This document shows, one piece after another, positions 16,005 through 24,757 of a stretch of DNA of 64,000 nt. Under the pieces are notes generated by a model. The model was not told where the DNA came from, ran no database searches, and saw nothing but the letters and a program-made list of their open reading frames with translations. Both the position numbers and the translations under genes were made by a program. The stretch covers positions 9,377,001-9,441,000 of the forward strand of contig NZ_CP108067.1 of assembly GCF_036178145.1 (NCBI RefSeq), written 5' to 3'. Position 1 is the stretch's first letter, and each line of letters starts with the position of its first letter. The DNA comes from Streptomyces sp. NBC_00273. Lineage in GTDB: Bacteria; Actinomycetota; Actinomycetes; Streptomycetales; Streptomycetaceae.

Positions 16005-18104
16005 ATGCCAACCGAGGATGAGCTGTTCGCGGCCGTGGATGCCCTGCTGACGGGTGAGCCCGAGATGCCACCGCCGGCGGAGCGGGCCCGGCTGCGCGAA
16101 GCGGCCGGTATCACGCAGGCCCGACTCGCCCAAGTCCTGCAGTCGACGACCCAGTCGGTGAAGAACTGGGAAGCGGGACGGTCCGAACCGAGGCCGCCGC
16201 GCCGTCAGGCATATCAGCGGCTGCTGGACGGCTGGGCCGCCCAGCACCCCGCCAACCCGAGCACGCCGATGCCCGCCACACCGGCCGCTGCCCCCGCCCC
16301 GGCCGTCTCCGTACCGGCCGCCCCGTCAGCCGCGCTCAGCAGTCCCGGCGTTGCCGAGTCCGTGGTCCGTCCGACGGCCACCTCGCAGCGACCCGCGGCG
16401 AAGAAGGCCGCCCGGCCCGCCACGCCTGCCCCCGCAACCCCCGCCGATCCCCGTTTCCCACACGGCCCGCTCGCCGTCCTCGACGGTGACGGCAGCGCGT
16501 ACGCCGTCGACGGGATCGTGCTGGACTGCCCCGCCACCACCATCACGGAGTTGGTGGAGTGGACGTTGAAGGAGTCCGGGCTCGGCGCCCCGCGCCTGAA
16601 CCGCAACGGCAAGGACTCCGACCCGCTGATCGTGCTCACGGCCTCCGCCGCCGTGCGGCTCGGACTCCCGGAGCGCCTCGAGGGCCGTGAGGAGCGCCGC
16701 TCCCTGCGACTGGCGGAGGACCACCCGGTCGTCAAGCAGATCGCGAAGGCGAAGTGGCAGCTCACGCAGCGCGGTTTCGGTCCGTGGGCGCGCGTCTACC
16801 GCAAGACCGAAGGCAGCACACGTCAGTGCGTGCAGCTCGCGATGCTGTCCTGGGACGCCCTCGATGCCCGGGCCTGGCCCGGCGTCGCCGACATGAACCC
16901 CGCCGACATCGCCCGTGTCCTGGGCGTCTACGCGCGGCGGGTCATCACCCCGCGCGGTTCCACCGCCGTGTCCGGGCTGGAACTGATGACCGCCCTGCGT
17001 CCGCCCACGCGCGCCGTGCAGGAGAACGGGACTTGGGTGTCGGGCTACAACCCCGGCAGCCTCGGGTCGGAGCCGGTGGACCCGGCCCCGCCGGAGGCCA
17101 TTGCCGAACACCCCGTCGTCGTCCGGTCAGGCTGGAACGGGGGTTTCCTGAACGAGGAGGCCTACCAGTGGGTCCGCGACCCCGCCCTTCTCTCCGACAC
17201 CGAGTGTCTGCTGCCGTACGCGGTGGGCCTTGACCTGAACACCGCCTTCCTCGCCGCGTCCGCACGCCTGATGGTGGGCCTGTCCGCCCCCGACCACTTC
17301 CACCGGCCGGTGTTCAACAAGAAGATTCCCGGCTCCTGGCTGGCCGACCTCTCCCACATCGGGCTCGACCCCCGCCTGCCCTCCCCGTTCACCCCGGACG
17401 GCACCCGGCCGACGGGCCCGGCCTGGTACCAGACCCACACCCTCGCCTACGCCCAGGAACTCGGCCACGACGTCCACCCCATCGAGGCCTACCTGCGCCG
17501 GGAGACCGGCGCGTACCTGGACCCGTGGCACGACCGCCTGAAGACCGCGTACGTGGACACCCTCGCCGACCTCGGAGTCACCGCCGACCTCACCGACGCC
17601 GACTTCCTGACGGCGATGGAGGTCCACCAGCAGACCGACCCGGCCATGGCCGCCGTCCTCGCGGCCGTCAAGGCCACGGTCAAGGGCGGCATCGGCAAGC
17701 TCCGCGAACGCCCCCAGGGCCGCACCTACCGCGACGGCGACCCGTGGCCCGCCATGCAACGCCCGACCTGGCGCCCCGACATCCGCGCCGCCGTCATCTC
17801 CAAGGCCCGCGTCAACATGCACCGCAAGCTCGCGAACATGGTGAAGCTGACCGGGCTGTACCCCCTCGCGGTCCTCTCCGACTGCGTCGTCTACCCCTCG
17901 CCCGGGCCCTCGCCGCTGGACTTCCTCCCGTACGCCGCCTCGGGCAAGCCGATCATGGGCGGTTTCCGCCTCGGCCCCACCCCCGGCCTGGCCAAACTCG
18001 AAGGCGTCCAGGAAATGTCCTGGGCGGTCGACCTGATGGAGAAGGGCCTCAACCCCGCCCGCCACATCAAGGGCGGCGACGCCGTCCTCGACGACGGCGA
18101 ATAG
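16005..18104 (+). CDS. tap: Telomere-associated protein Tap
   Basis: 699 residues, close to known Tap proteins. An N-terminal Cro/C1-type helix-turn-helix (~26-62: RLREAAGITQARLAQVLQST, SVKNWEAGR) is followed by a Pro/Ala linker and a long conserved body (WQLTQRGFGPWARVYRKTEG; LLPYAVGLDLNTAFLAASAR; YPLAVLSDCVVYPSPGPSPLDFLP; GGFRLGPTPGLAKLEGVQEM) that I recognise as Streptomyces Tap. Tap binds the 3' overhang of linear replicon ends and recruits the terminal protein for telomere patching. Followed after 99 bases by tpg, the standard operon order. The start has no ribosome binding site. Confidence 0.93.
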   Translation: MPTEDELFAAVDALLTGEPEMPPPAERARLREAAGITQARLAQVLQSTTQSVKNWEAGRSEPRPPRRQAYQRLLDGWAAQHPANPSTPMPATPAAAPAPAVSVPAAPSAALSSPGVAESVVRPTATSQRPAAKKAARPATPAPATPADPRFPHGPLAVLDGDGSAYAVDGIVLDCPATTITELVEWTLKESGLGAPRLNRNGKDSDPLIVLTASAAVRLGLPERLEGREERRSLRLAEDHPVVKQIAKAKWQLTQRGFGPWARVYRKTEGSTRQCVQLAMLSWDALDARAWPGVADMNPADIARVLGVYARRVITPRGSTAVSGLELMTALRPPTRAVQENGTWVSGYNPGSLGSEPVDPAPPEAIAEHPVVVRSGWNGGFLNEEAYQWVRDPALLSDTECLLPYAVGLDLNTAFLAASARLMVGLSAPDHFHRPVFNKKIPGSWLADLSHIGLDPRLPSPFTPDGTRPTGPAWYQTHTLAYAQELGHDVHPIEAYLRRETGAYLDPWHDRLKTAYVDTLADLGVTADLTDADFLTAMEVHQQTDPAMAAVLAAVKATVKGGIGKLRERPQGRTYRDGDPWPAMQRPTWRPDIRAAVISKARVNMHRKLANMVKLTGLYPLAVLSDCVVYPSPGPSPLDFLPYAASGKPIMGGFRLGPTPGLAKLEGVQEMSWAVDLMEKGLNPARHIKGGDAVLDDGE

Positions 18105-18203
18105 GGCCGGACCGTGGCCCCCAGCAACGGCGTCGCCGGAGGCCACGGCGGACAGACCGCTCAAGCTGCACGACCTGAACCCCTGTTGAGGAGCTGAACC
18201 GCT

Positions 18204-18758
18204 GTGGGAGAGATCGATGACGCCATCGTTCGAGCCGACCAGGAGGCCTTCACCAAGGCCCCGCCCAAGACCTTGAAGGGCAGAATCAACTTCCTGCTCA
18301 GACAGCTGAAGTCGACCAAGGCCGTCGCCGCGGAGCTCGGGGTCAGTCAGCGGTCAGTGGAGCGTTACCGCAAGGGGGACCGGAGGACCCCGCCCAAGCC
18401 TGTCGCCGCCCGTATCGACGCAGCGGTACGCGCCCGCTGGCAGCCCGTGGTGCGCGGCCGCCGCCGCAAGCAGGCGGCCGCCAGCACCGGGATCACGGTG
18501 GAGACGCGGGCCCGGTTCGGCTACACGGCACCCGTCGGCACCACCGACGACGGCCGTGTCCGCCGCCTGACCGTTCACCTCCCACCCGCGTACGCGCAGC
18601 GCCTGTTCGACGCCCGCGCCCGGGGCGCCGATGACCGCGCACTGCGGGCGATCGTCGCCGAGGGACTCCAGGAGATCTACTTCAAGGACGGCGGAACCCG
18701 AGCCGACCAGCTCCGGGTCGAGTTCACCGACATCGACTACTTCGACGTCTCCTTCTGA
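18204..18758 (+). CDS. tpg: Telomere terminal protein Tpg
   Basis: 184 residues, GTG start with TTGAGGAG about 11 nt upstream. The length and sequence match Streptomyces Tpg: IVRADQEAFTKAPPKTLKGR, INFLLRQLKSTKAVAAELG, VSQRSVERYRKGDR (helix-turn-helix), FGYTAP, LTVHLPPAYAQRLFDARARGADD, and a C-terminal FTDIDYFDVSF. Tpg is covalently joined to the 5' ends of linear Streptomyces DNA and primes end patching. Thr114, which I recall as the reported deoxynucleotide acceptor, is present (Thr113-Thr114). Partner of the upstream tap. Confidence 0.95.
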   Translation: MGEIDDAIVRADQEAFTKAPPKTLKGRINFLLRQLKSTKAVAAELGVSQRSVERYRKGDRRTPPKPVAARIDAAVRARWQPVVRGRRRKQAAASTGITVETRARFGYTAPVGTTDDGRVRRLTVHLPPAYAQRLFDARARGADDRALRAIVAEGLQEIYFKDGGTRADQLRVEFTDIDYFDVSF

Positions 18759-18954
18759 ACCGCACCACGAGGGCAGGACCGGCAGCCGTCAGTCGATGGC
18801 GGAGATGGCGTCGAGGCAGTAGCTGCAGCCGCCTTGGTAGCCGCTCAGATTCCGTTGATCGAGGGGTTGGAAGCGCGGGAGGCGGCGGGTCACGGCCCGA
18901 GGTGCGGGTGGTGGGCGCGATCACGGTGCCGTACTGGCGTGAGGGGCCCTGAAG

Positions 18955-19234
18955 GTGAGGGTGCACGGTGTGCACCCGGTCATGTGGGGCGGATCGGTCG
19001 ACAACTGGCGGAACGTCACGCCCACCAAGGACTCCGTGTCCGTGAGCCGCACGGGCAACGCGTATCCGACATGGAGGTCGTGCAGTACCAGAAGCACCGG
19101 AAGTCGCTGTGGATCGCCCACGACAGCATGGTCCACACCAGCGGCTGCGGCCCCCCGACGGTTTCGACGGCTTGTTCTGCAAGGACCGTGACGACCGGAC
19201 GTGGGTCAATGGCACCTGTGCGAAGAGCTGCTGA
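18955..19234 (+). pseudogene. Small gene broken by two frameshifts
   Basis: Three frames join into one sensible protein: VHPVMWGGSVDNWRNVTPTK then DSVSVSRTGNAYP (18955 frame), DMEVVQYQKHRKSLWIAHDS then MVHTSGCGPP (second frame), and DGFDGLFCKDRDDRTWVNGT then CAKSC with stop at 19232-19234 (third frame). Breaks lie near 19068 and at a run of six C near 19155. Cys and aromatic content suggest a small exported protein. Function unknown. Indel errors at the C-run are an alternative to real decay. Bases 18759-18954 hold nothing recognisable. Confidence 0.55.
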
Positions 19235-19249
19235 GATGAGGAAACTGCC

Positions 19250-19912
19250 ATGAGTACGGGAAGATGGCTGTGGGTTTGCCTACACCGCTACGTCATGACC
19301 GCCGCTCTCGGCTGGCTGGCCGCGGCCCTGGTGCTGCCCGTTCTGGGCGACGATCCCTTCTGGTCGTCGTTCGGCGCGGGCCTGGGTGCGGGGCTGATCG
19401 TGGTGCCGCTCCTGACGGTCGTGACCATGTTCGTACTCGTCCTGCTGGCCGGTCGGCGGTTCGAGCCGCCGACCGGCGGTCCCTCGCGGATCCGGGGCGG
19501 CTGGCTGATCGTGTTGCCCCTGGTTCTGCTGCTGCCCGTGGCCCTGCTCGTGCCACTGCAGTACCTGTTCGTGCTCGGCGCGCAGCTCGCGTACCTGGTG
19601 TGGGTGCTGCCCTGTCAGGACGCCCGCGACACGGCGGAGGTGCTGCGCTCGCTCGCCGACCCGGCCGTCCCGGCGGAGCAGCGGGCCCGGATGGCACGGG
19701 CGGTCGCGGGACTGCAGGGCAGGCCGGTCGTCGAAGCCCTGGTGCAGACCTCGGCCGACGCGGAGCCGGAGGTCGCCGAAGCGGGCCTGGAGACCCTCTG
19801 CACCATTTGGCGGCGCGACGGAGTCGTCGGCGAGGACCTGCTGCTGAAGCTCGACCCGCAGGCCCAGGACCGCGTCCGGGCCCTCGGCGTCAGGGTGCGG
19901 AGCCCTTGGTGA
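19250..19912 (+). CDS. Membrane protein of unknown function
   Basis: 220 residues, ATG with GATGAGGAAA upstream. Three or four hydrophobic segments occupy the first 125 residues (YVMTAALGWLAAALVLPVL; LGAGLIVVPLLTVVTMFVLV; GGWLIVLPLVLLLPVALLV; YLFVLGAQLAYLVWVLP). A soluble helical tail follows with HEAT-like phrasing (ADPAVPAEQRARMARAVAGL; ADAEPEVAEAGLETLCTIWR). No family recognised. Followed by a strong hairpin terminator. Confidence 0.8.
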   Translation: MSTGRWLWVCLHRYVMTAALGWLAAALVLPVLGDDPFWSSFGAGLGAGLIVVPLLTVVTMFVLVLLAGRRFEPPTGGPSRIRGGWLIVLPLVLLLPVALLVPLQYLFVLGAQLAYLVWVLPCQDARDTAEVLRSLADPAVPAEQRARMARAVAGLQGRPVVEALVQTSADAEPEVAEAGLETLCTIWRRDGVVGEDLLLKLDPQAQDRVRALGVRVRSPW

Positions 19913-19942
19913 GAACGGCGGCGATCGACCGCGCATGACACG

Positions 19943-19980
19943 GGCCCGGCCCTCCCGAGACCACTCGGGAGGGCCGGGCC
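19943..19980 (+). terminator. Perfect 17-bp hairpin terminator
   Basis: GGCCCGGCCCTCCCGAG (19943-19959), loop ACCA, CTCGGGAGGGCCGGGCC (19964-19980), followed by ACCTTTCTCTT. Strongest terminator-like hairpin in the window. Confidence 0.9.
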
Positions 19981-20058
19981 ACCTTTCTCTTCCCGGGGTC
20001 GAGGACACGGTCGGCCGCGGGGCCACGTGCTCCCGCGCGTCTCCCCGAAGGCCCTTAG

Positions 20059-20770
20059 ACGTCATCTCATTTGGTGAGTTGGATAGGCTGGCGGCCGTGG
20101 CGGGGATCGTTGAGCGGCTGGTGCCGGATGAGTTGTGGATGTTGTTCCAACGGGTGGTGCCGGAGGCGCCTTCGCGGCCGCAGGGCGGTGGCCGGCGTCG
20201 GCACAGTGATCGGGAAGTGCTGGCCGCGATCGTGTTCGTGGCCACATCGGGCTGCACATGGCAGCAGTTGCCGAAGGCGTCGTTCGGGCCGTCGGGGGCG
20301 ACAGCCCACCGGCGTTTCACCGAGTGGACGAAGGCACGGGTCTGGGCCAAGCTGCACCGCCTCGTCCTTGACGAGCTCGGCGCCCAAGGTGAGCTGGACT
20401 GGTCCCGCTGCGCGATCGACTCGGTGAACATGCGGGCCCTGAAAAGGGGGACCTGACGGGTCCGAATCCTGTCGACCGGGGCAAGTACGGCTCGAAGATC
20501 CACTTGATCACCGAGCGGACCGGTCTGCCCTTGTCCGTCGGTATCTCAGGGGCGAACGTGCACGACAGCCAGGCACTTGAACCCCTCGTCCGCGGCATAC
20601 CGCCCATCCGCTCCCGCCGTGGACGCCGACGGCGCAAGCCCGGCAAGCTCCATGCAGACAAGGGCTATGACTACGCCCACCTGCGGAAATGGTTACGTCA
20701 GCGCGGCATCACACACCGCATCGCCTGCACCCTCATCTGCTACCGCCGACTCGCCAAATGAGATGACTTC
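20059..20770 (+). mobile_element. IS5-type (IS427-like) element with internal deletion
   Basis: Ends share GTCATCTCATTTGGYGAGT as inverted repeats (near 20061 and 20768) and are flanked by TTAG (20055-20058) and CTAG (20771-20774), a typical target for this group. ORF A (about 20097-20456) reads IVERLVPDELWMLFQRVVPE ... WTKARVWAKLHRLVLDELGA. ORF B follows in the -1 frame (DLTGPNPVDRGKYGSKIHLI ... HADKGYDYAHLRKWLR). The overlap contains AAAAGGGGG (20442-20450), a plausible slippage site. ORF B jumps from RGITHRIA to CTLICYRRLAK, skipping the ~60-residue region with the last catalytic Glu, so the copy should be inactive. Confidence 0.88.
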
Positions 20771-20814
20771 CTAGGCCGGACCATTGGGCCGCTCAGCTGG
20801 GCATCGAGGAACCG

Positions 20815-21333
20815 TCACGCGTGGTTCGCGGCGTAGGGGGAGGCCGCGCGGTAGCAGGCGGAGTGGACGGTGAAGGCGAGCATCGGCTCCTTCCCCCCGC
20901 CCTGGAGGGCGGTGGCCTGTACCGAAAAGTGCTCCGTCTCGTTCACGGCGTAGATCTCGGGGTGCTGGTCCACGCTGTTGGTCTTGCCCTGCCTGATGAT
21001 CTTCCAGCCATTCTCGCCAAGCGCCTGCCGCAGGGTCTCCATGCCGGTGTCGACCTGGTCGCCGGTCAGGCCGTACAGCGACCAGGAGTGGTCCATGGCG
21101 AAACGGTCGTCGGCGTACGTGTCGCATGGCGTGCCGCTCATGCCGGACTCCGTGACCCTGCCCTTGACCCCGGCCATCTCCAGCAGGCGGCTGGAGACCT
21201 CCCTCGTCTTCGTGCGCGCCGGGTCGGGATCCATCCGCACCGGCGTGTAGTTGAGTTGCGGGGTGTCCACCCCACACCCCACAGACAGCACCGACAGCGA
21301 CGTGACGGCGACCGCAATAGCCAGAGCCCTCAC
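20815..21333 (-). CDS. Putative secreted lipoprotein
   Basis: 172 residues from GTG 21333 (GAGGTG about 8 nt upstream; GTG 21378 possible). A short signal ends in lipobox LSVGC (RALAIAVAVTSLSVLSVGCG). The mature part (LLEMAGVKGRVTESGMSG, CDTYADDRFAMDHSWSLYGLTG, METLRQALGENGWKIIRQG, FTVHSACYRAA) has two or three Cys and resembles actinobacterial lipoproteins of unknown function. It lies between an IS5-type element and a second IS end of the same kind, so it may have moved or been preserved with them. Confidence 0.8.
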   Translation of the reverse strand: MRALAIAVAVTSLSVLSVGCGVDTPQLNYTPVRMDPDPARTKTREVSSRLLEMAGVKGRVTESGMSGTPCDTYADDRFAMDHSWSLYGLTGDQVDTGMETLRQALGENGWKIIRQGKTNSVDQHPEIYAVNETEHFSVQATALQGGGKEPMLAFTVHSACYRAASPYAANHA

Positions 21334-21481
21334 ACCCGAGACACCTCGGCGATCGACCGCGCGTCGTATGTCAACCACGTTGCACCTCGCCGCACCGCGC
21401 AGCGACCACCCTGGCCTGATTTCGATGCTCAACGACTGATCTCTCCATTTGTCGGTGCGGCTCTCGGAGCCGCCATGAGTG

Positions 21482-21625
21482 GGCCGCCACCGCTGGACCA
21501 TCGAATACACCAGGGCCTGGCTCGCCGACTGCCGTCGACTCCACCGCCGCTACGAACGCAAAGCCGAACACTTCCTCGCCTGCACCCTAATCTGCTCCCC
21601 CAGACTCGCCAAATGAGATGACCTC
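21482..21625 (+). mobile_element. 3' end fragment of a second IS5-type element
   Basis: Reads GRHRWTIEYTRAWLADCRRL then HRRYERKAEHFLACTLIC...RLAK, stop at 21614-21616, followed by the same terminal repeat (CCAAATGAGATGACCTCT). This is the DDE C-terminal part, with the catalytic Glu in TIEYT, that is missing from the copy at 20059-20770. No 5' portion is present. Confidence 0.85.
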
Positions 21626-21630
21626 TTAAT

Positions 21631-21989
21631 CGTGCCCCTAGTTGGCAGAGTTGGCGCTCCTCCAGTGCGGCGACGCTGAACCGTAGGTACCGCTCGTCGG
21701 AGGGCGTCAAGAGGGAGCCCGGGAGCCCGGGAGCACGGCGACGTCCTGTTCCCGCACTGACCTGCACGCCCTTCGACATCCGCGGCATGACCAGCCCCCG
21801 CGGCGACGGTGCCCGGTGCCCGGCCATGCTCCGTGGCGGGCGATCAGGGCCACGATGCCGGAAACCTCCGTGGCGTAGGAGCGCCGAGCGTATTGCTACT
21901 CCAGCAGCTTTCACCGGGTGCAGTAGCTTGCCAAACGCCCCCTGGGAACGACCAGCATGCCGCAGTACAGGACAACCGGAGGATCGCCC
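21631..21989. other. Gap with no recognisable gene
   Basis: About 360 bases between the IS5 fragment and the GntR gene. Contains a short tandem GGGAGCCC repeat (about 21714-21734) and presumably the promoter of the GntR-MFS pair (ribosome binding site GGAGG just before 21990). No coding sequence supported. Confidence 0.5.
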
Positions 21990-22748
21990 ATGCCCCGAGA
22001 GGCGCCGTACCTCGCAGTGGCCGACGTGCTGCGCGCACGGATTCTCGCGGGAGAGTGGGAGATCGGGGAGCGCCTGCCGTCCCGGGCGCGACTCGCCGTG
22101 GAGTACGGGGTCGGACGCAACGTCATGCAGAGGGCCGTGGACCGTTTGATCATCGACGGTCTCCTCGAAGGGCGTGCCGGATCGGGCACCTACGTCCGCA
22201 TGCCGCGAGAGCGCCTGCGGTTGGTCCGCTCGCGACACCACGAACGTAGGGAGGGCTCCCGCCCCTGGCCGGACAGGAAGGAGCGGGGCAGGGCCGACGC
22301 CTGGGATTCACACAGCCAGGTGCGCGTACCCGCCCCCGAGGCAATCGCCGAGCGGCTCGCCATCAGCCCCGGGAACCTTTGCGTCAATACGCACTACGAG
22401 TTCCTCGCCGACGGGCAACCCGTCCAGCTCTCCGAATCCTGGGAGCCGATGGCCATCACGGACGGAACGCCGATCGTGCTGCCCGAGATGGGCCCCCTGG
22501 CGGGAAAGGGAGTGGTTGAGCGAATGCGCTCGATCGGCGTGGTCATCTCGACCGTGGTCGAAGTGCCACGCCCTGCTCGTGCCACCCGGGTGCAGGCGAA
22601 CCTCCTGGGGATCAGCGTGGGAGACCTCGTGCTGCAGATCGAGCGGACCATCTTCGACACGGACGGACGTCCGGTGGAAACGGCCGACATGGTCATTCCG
22701 GACGCGCGCCGCGAAGTGGTCTACGAATTCGGAGTCGACCGCCCGTAG
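21990..22748 (+). CDS. GntR/HutC-family transcriptional regulator
   Basis: 252 residues, ATG 21990 with GGAGG 7 nt upstream. N-terminal GntR winged helix: YLAVADVLRARILAGEWEIG, ERLPSRARLAVEYGVGRNVM, QRAVDRLIIDGLLEGRAGSG, TYV. A UTRA effector domain follows from ~100 (LCVNTHYEFLADGQPVQLSE ... LLGISVGDLVLQIERTIFDTDG), typical of HutC-type repressors that sense small metabolites. It precedes an MFS transporter by 50 bases in the same direction, suggesting ligand-controlled export. Confidence 0.93.
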   Translation: MPREAPYLAVADVLRARILAGEWEIGERLPSRARLAVEYGVGRNVMQRAVDRLIIDGLLEGRAGSGTYVRMPRERLRLVRSRHHERREGSRPWPDRKERGRADAWDSHSQVRVPAPEAIAERLAISPGNLCVNTHYEFLADGQPVQLSESWEPMAITDGTPIVLPEMGPLAGKGVVERMRSIGVVISTVVEVPRPARATRVQANLLGISVGDLVLQIERTIFDTDGRPVETADMVIPDARREVVYEFGVDRP

Positions 22749-22798
22749 TCGTTGAAGGCATCAGAGAGACGTCACGCATTCGACAGTAGGGCATTGGA

Positions 22799-24058
22799 AT
22801 GTCAAAACCTTTCCGGCTCGGCCTCTTGCACGATCGGGACTTCGGACGATTGTTCGCCGCGACTGCGCTCGGCCAACTGGGCGACCGCGTCATCTTCCTG
22901 GCCCTGCCGCTGGTCGCCATCGCGGCACTGCATGCCGATGAGTTCCAGGTCGGAGTGCTGACCGCGGTGACCACGGCAGGATCGTTACTGGTGGGGTTGC
23001 CGGCAGGCGCCTGGGTGGACCGCATGCGGAAGCGATCGGTGATGGTCAGCACTGATCTCGCTCGCGCGCTCGTCCTCTTGACGATACCGGTGGCGTGGTG
23101 GGCTGGCCTTCTCACCATCTGGTGGCTCTACGCAGTCGCCCTGGTTCATGGAATGTTGACCGTCTTCTTCGATGTTGCGTACGTCAGCTATCTCCCACAC
23201 TTGGTCGGGCGCGGCAACCTCGTGGAAGGAAACTCAAAGCTGTCAGCAATACGCTCGGCAGCCAGTATCGGCGGGCCGGCGTTGGCCGGGCCACTGGTCG
23301 GCCTGGCAGGGTCCCCTGCAACGCTTCTGATGAGCTCGGCAGGGATGGCCATGTCGGGGTTGCTCGCGATCACCATCCGGAAACGCGAACAGGTGCCAGA
23401 GCCGAGCGGGAACCATCAGCTGGGTCGAGAGATCAAAGAGGGGCTGAAGTTCCTCATCAAGCATCCCGTCTTGCGCGCAATCGTGTTGGGGGATGCGATA
23501 TTCAACGTCTCCCTGGTCATGTACCAATCCATGTTGTTGGTCTTTTTGGAGCGGGAGATGGGCCTCCAGTCCTCCGGCATCGGCCTCGTTCTGTCGGGAA
23601 TGGGATGCGGCGCCTTGCTGGGTGCCCTGTTGGCAACCAGAGCCTCGAAGTGGGTCGGGCAAGGTCCGGTCATCTGGCTCGCGCCACTCGCCACCTGTCC
23701 GTTGACCGTCCTCATGCCGTTCGCACGCACGGGTTGGAGCGTGCACGTGGCTGCGCTCGGACTCGCGGCCCTTTCCCTGGGTGGAGTCGTGCGCGTGGTG
23801 GCTCAATCGAGCATCCAACAGGCCCTGACGCCAGATCGACTCCTGGCCCGGACGAGCGCAACAGCCCGGTTCGTTGCCTGCGGCGGCATTCCCCTCGGTG
23901 GGCTTTTGGGCGGAGCCTCTGGCTCTGTGTTCGGAGTAACGGACACCCTGTGGATCGGTGCAGCCGGTATGACGCTGAGCGCCCTTCCGGGCTTCCTCTC
24001 ACCGCTTCGAACGCTTCGAACACTGCCCGCGGAGAAGGCCCCCGAGCTCGCACGCTGA
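22799..24058 (+). CDS. MFS transporter (efflux type)
   Basis: 419 residues, about twelve hydrophobic segments. N-terminal DFGRLFAATALGQLGDRVIFLA and the loop-2 motif GLPAGAWVDRMRKRSV are typical of the MFS drug-exporter group. Codon usage is less GC-extreme than that of neighbours, and the third-position bias is visibly weaker. Behind the GntR regulator and likely co-transcribed; substrate unknown, a toxic compound or antibiotic is the usual guess. Confidence 0.92.
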   Translation: MSKPFRLGLLHDRDFGRLFAATALGQLGDRVIFLALPLVAIAALHADEFQVGVLTAVTTAGSLLVGLPAGAWVDRMRKRSVMVSTDLARALVLLTIPVAWWAGLLTIWWLYAVALVHGMLTVFFDVAYVSYLPHLVGRGNLVEGNSKLSAIRSAASIGGPALAGPLVGLAGSPATLLMSSAGMAMSGLLAITIRKREQVPEPSGNHQLGREIKEGLKFLIKHPVLRAIVLGDAIFNVSLVMYQSMLLVFLEREMGLQSSGIGLVLSGMGCGALLGALLATRASKWVGQGPVIWLAPLATCPLTVLMPFARTGWSVHVAALGLAALSLGGVVRVVAQSSIQQALTPDRLLARTSATARFVACGGIPLGGLLGGASGSVFGVTDTLWIGAAGMTLSALPGFLSPLRTLRTLPAEKAPELAR

Positions 24059-24218
24059 GGCACGAGCCCCGTCGGCCTCCTCGACCCGCTCGGCAGGACC
24101 GGCGTGCCCGTAAGGGGAGCAGTCGCCGATGCAACAGGACGGTCAGCTCAGTCGGCCCCGCGGCGGGCCGTCGTAGTGCGGCGCTGCCCTCGTCACTGCC
24201 GTCTCCGACGCGGCCCGA

Positions 24219-24274
24219 AGTACCACCTTCTTTCCTCTCTGGAAAGAAGGTGGTACTTTCCTCATGAGAAAGTA
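24219..24274 (+). promoter_or_regulatory. Two overlapping inverted repeats before membrane protein/wHTH operon
   Basis: First: AGTACCACCTTCTTTCC (24219-24235), 5-nt loop, GGAAAGAAGGTGGTACT (24241-24257), a perfect 17-bp stem. Second: GTACTTTC (24252-24259), 7-nt centre, GAAAGTAC (24267-24274). They share GTACT, so only one stem can form at a time. The GTACTTTC...GAAAGTAC palindrome looks like a repressor operator for the small regulator encoded downstream; the larger stem may be a terminator or attenuator. Confidence 0.7.
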
Positions 24275-24304
24275 CATGGAAGATCGACGAGCAGGAACGC
24301 CAAC

Positions 24305-24757
24305 ATGACCGCTTTCGACGCCCAGACCGCCCTCAACGCCATACATCACCGTCAGGAGCAGACGCTCGACGAATACGTTCGCCATGCCCACTCCCGCCCC
24401 TACCTGATCATTTCGGCGCTGGGCCTGTTCGCCGTGTGCTCGTCCTTCGATCTCCCGAGCCCCTGGAAGGCCGCCGCGGTCCTGGCCGGGAACGCTCTGA
24501 CCCTGGGAGGCCTCTTCGTGCACCAACGCAGGGCCCCCGTCCGCCGGAAGATCGTCGGCTCGGAGGCACTGTTCTACGCGGCCATAGGAGTGCTCCTTCT
24601 CGTGCTTTTCTGGGTGGTGGCCATCGGCGCCTACTTCCTCGGCCTGCCGGCACGGCACACCCTCGCCGCAGCCGTCACCGCCCTTGCCACCGTGGTCGCC
24701 TCGTACGCGCTGCGCCCGGTCGTCGGGACCATCATCCGCAGGAACGGCCACGCCTGA
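24305..24757 (+). CDS. Small membrane protein, wHTH operon partner
   Basis: 150 residues, ATG with AGCAGGAA upstream. The first ~35 residues are soluble (QTALNAIHHRQEQTLDEYVR). Four hydrophobic helices follow (PYLIISALGLFAVCSSFDL, PWKAAAVLAGNALTLGGLF, ALFYAAIGVLLLVLFWVVAI, HTLAAAVTALATVVASYAL). Its TGA overlaps the ATG of the small regulator, so the two are translationally coupled. No family name can be assigned. Confidence 0.85.
   Translation: MTAFDAQTALNAIHHRQEQTLDEYVRHAHSRPYLIISALGLFAVCSSFDLPSPWKAAAVLAGNALTLGGLFVHQRRAPVRRKIVGSEALFYAAIGVLLLVLFWVVAIGAYFLGLPARHTLAAAVTALATVVASYALRPVVGTIIRRNGHA

Noticed and set aside
17127..18164. Long minus-strand open frame opposite tap
   Set aside because: Antisense of tap; Gly/Val/Asp-rich with no motif.
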